Assembly (NCBI GenBank): GCA_000992165.1
Contig: LBTS01000015.1
Location: 1-33,013 of the forward strand
DNA: 33,013 nucleotides
Reading direction: 5' to 3'
Origin: Candidatus Moranbacteria bacterium GW2011_GWC2_37_8
GTDB lineage: Bacteria > Patescibacteriota > Minisyncoccia > Moranbacterales > GWC2-37-73
Shown: positions 32,216 to 33,013 of the stretch, piece after piece
How the letters are laid out: every line of letters begins with the position of its first letter
Numbering within the stretch: the stretch's first letter is position 1
Position numbers and translations under genes: made by a program
Notes under the pieces: model-generated
Seen by the model: the letters and a program-made list of their open reading frames with translations, nothing else
The model's database searches: none
What the model was told of the DNA's origin: nothing

Positions 32216-32338
32216 CACTAAAATATCTTGCAAAACCCAATGGCTAGTCCCTGGGAGATGAAGATTAATATACATATGACACAAAAAATATCTCCATTAT
32301 TCAACGTGACCCTATTTTAACGATAGTGGTTTTTATTT
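32216..32338 (+). ncRNA. Candidate ~120-nt structured RNA upstream of dnaE
   Basis: CACTA...TATC (32216-32226) can pair with GATAGTG (32322-32328), followed by a GTTTTTATTT run. Inside, GGAGAT (32254-32259) can pair with ATCTCC (32289-32294). The overall form is a small transcript with closed ends and a terminator-like tail. The SRP RNA signature (GGAAGGNAGCA) and common riboswitch cores were looked for by eye and are not present. It could also be a leader of dnaE (start 32487). The rest of the gap, 32340-32480, is TTTTGAATTTTGAAT-type repeat. Confidence 0.42.
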
Positions 32339-32486
32339 ACCTTGAATTTCTAATTTTGAATTTTGAATTTTGAATTTTGAATAAAATCTCAATGACTAAA
32401 TGTTTAAAACATTAGGTCATTAAAAATTCATTCGAAATTCGAAATTAGAAATTCAAAATTAAATCAATTATTTTATTTTGAATTAA

Positions 32487-33013
32487 ATGCAAACACCAAA
32501 ATATACCCACCTCCATGTCCACTCCCATTATTCCCTGCTTGATGGTCTCGGCAAAGTCGATGACCTAATTGATCGCGCACTGGAATTAGGAATGGATTCT
32601 ATAGCTCTGACTGATCATGGAGTGATGTATGGAGCAGTGGAACTTTTCATCAAAGCCAAAGAAAAAGGAATCAAAGCTATCATAGGTTGTGAGATGTATA
32701 TCACGCCTAATGATCTTCACTCCAAAAATCCAATAGCCGAAGATAGAAAAAGACATCATCTTATCCTACTTGTTAAAGATGAGGAAGGCTATCACAATTT
32801 AATGAAACTTGTTTCCATTGCTCATCTGGAAGGTTTTTATTATAAACCTCGCATCGACCGCAAGGTCTTGAGGCAATATTCCAAAGGACTAATCGGCCTT
32901 TCAGCTTGCGTAGAAGGAGAAATCCCAGCTCAAATCGTCATGGGAAATTATGACAAAGCAAAAGAATTAGCACTGGAATACAAAGATATTTTCGATGAAG
33001 GAGGATTTTTTCT
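32487..33013 (+). CDS. dnaE: DNA polymerase III alpha subunit, 5' part
   Basis: The main replicative polymerase; the first 175 codons are present and the gene runs off the window. The start is MQTPKYTHLHVHSHYSLLDG. This is the PHP domain with its metal-binding HxH and later ALTDHGVMYGAVEL, followed by KAIIGCEMYI, RHHLILLVKDEEGYHNLMKL, FYYKPRIDRKVL and GLIGLSACVEGEIPAQI. The metal residues are intact, unlike E. coli DnaE, so the PHP domain may be an active proofreading exonuclease, as in other bacteria that keep these residues. The ATG at 32487 follows an AT-rich repeat spacer without an evident ribosome site. Confidence 0.95.
   Translation, partial: MQTPKYTHLHVHSHYSLLDGLGKVDDLIDRALELGMDSIALTDHGVMYGAVELFIKAKEKGIKAIIGCEMYITPNDLHSKNPIAEDRKRHHLILLVKDEEGYHNLMKLVSIAHLEGFYYKPRIDRKVLRQYSKGLIGLSACVEGEIPAQIVMGNYDKAKELALEYKDIFDEGGFF

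Noticed and set aside
1-33013. tRNA, rRNA, insertion sequence or prophage
   Set aside because: No cloverleaf with TTCGANNC arm, no rRNA stretch beyond the 13-base loop, and no transposase, integrase or phage structural protein was seen on either strand.

Overview
The window reads as a chromosomal segment of a small-genome, AT-rich bacterium of the Candidate Phyla Radiation (Patescibacteria), most likely Parcubacteria-like and possibly Moranbacteria. This placement is inferred from protein style and gene content: a stand-alone conjugation-type coupling ATPase beside large unrecognised coiled-coil proteins, membrane GT-C glycosyltransferases, an N-acyl-D-amino-acid deacylase among peptidoglycan genes, few Shine-Dalgarno sites, and the dispersed palindrome CCTGCCTACCGGCAGGCAGG. 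The standard code is used. No transposase, phage gene, CRISPR array, rRNA or tRNA gene was seen.

Layout. 1-2.8 kb: a large membrane protein with a degenerate PP2C-like domain, a coiled coil, one membrane helix and a propeller-like outer domain. 2.8-3.6 kb: a structured repeat, then a strongly supported ~355-nt structured RNA gene with its own promoter, a 12-bp closing helix and a U-tract. I cannot assign the RNA to a family. 3.6-11.8 kb (minus): a TraD/VirD4-like ATPase and four unrecognised proteins, possibly an envelope or secretion module. 12.0-12.8 kb (minus): a GC-richer, strongly signalled small membrane protein. 12.9-16.5 kb (plus): two ArnT/PMT-type glycosyltransferases. 16.7-31.3 kb (minus): a long housekeeping and envelope run comprising ftsQ, holB, two GT4 glycosyltransferases, mreB, a Nudix hydrolase, murA, a CAP-domain protein, murD, a D-aminoacylase homologue, rnc, nusB, rpmF and rnhB. 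31.6-33.0 kb (plus): a small membrane protein, a possible ~120-nt RNA, and the 5' part of dnaE.

How the genes fit together. MurA and MurD make the lipid II precursor; MreB and FtsQ act in elongation and division. The GT4 and GT-C enzymes probably build and attach surface glycans. Rnc, NusB, RpmF, RnhB, HolB and DnaE serve RNA processing, transcription, translation and replication. The minus-strand genes are not one compact operon: internal promoters precede murA, the CAP gene and the D-aminoacylase gene, and several intrinsic terminators separate units.

The most unusual content is non-coding. It comprises the unknown RNA, whose first hairpin presents the 16S rRNA 790-loop sequence; a 78-bp three-way-junction-like repeat in two near-identical copies; a ~200-bp nested-hairpin element placed the same way upstream of two membrane-protein genes; and spacers built from 7-8-bp quasi-repeats. 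The same repeat sequence also appears in frame inside glycosyltransferase and RNase HII genes.
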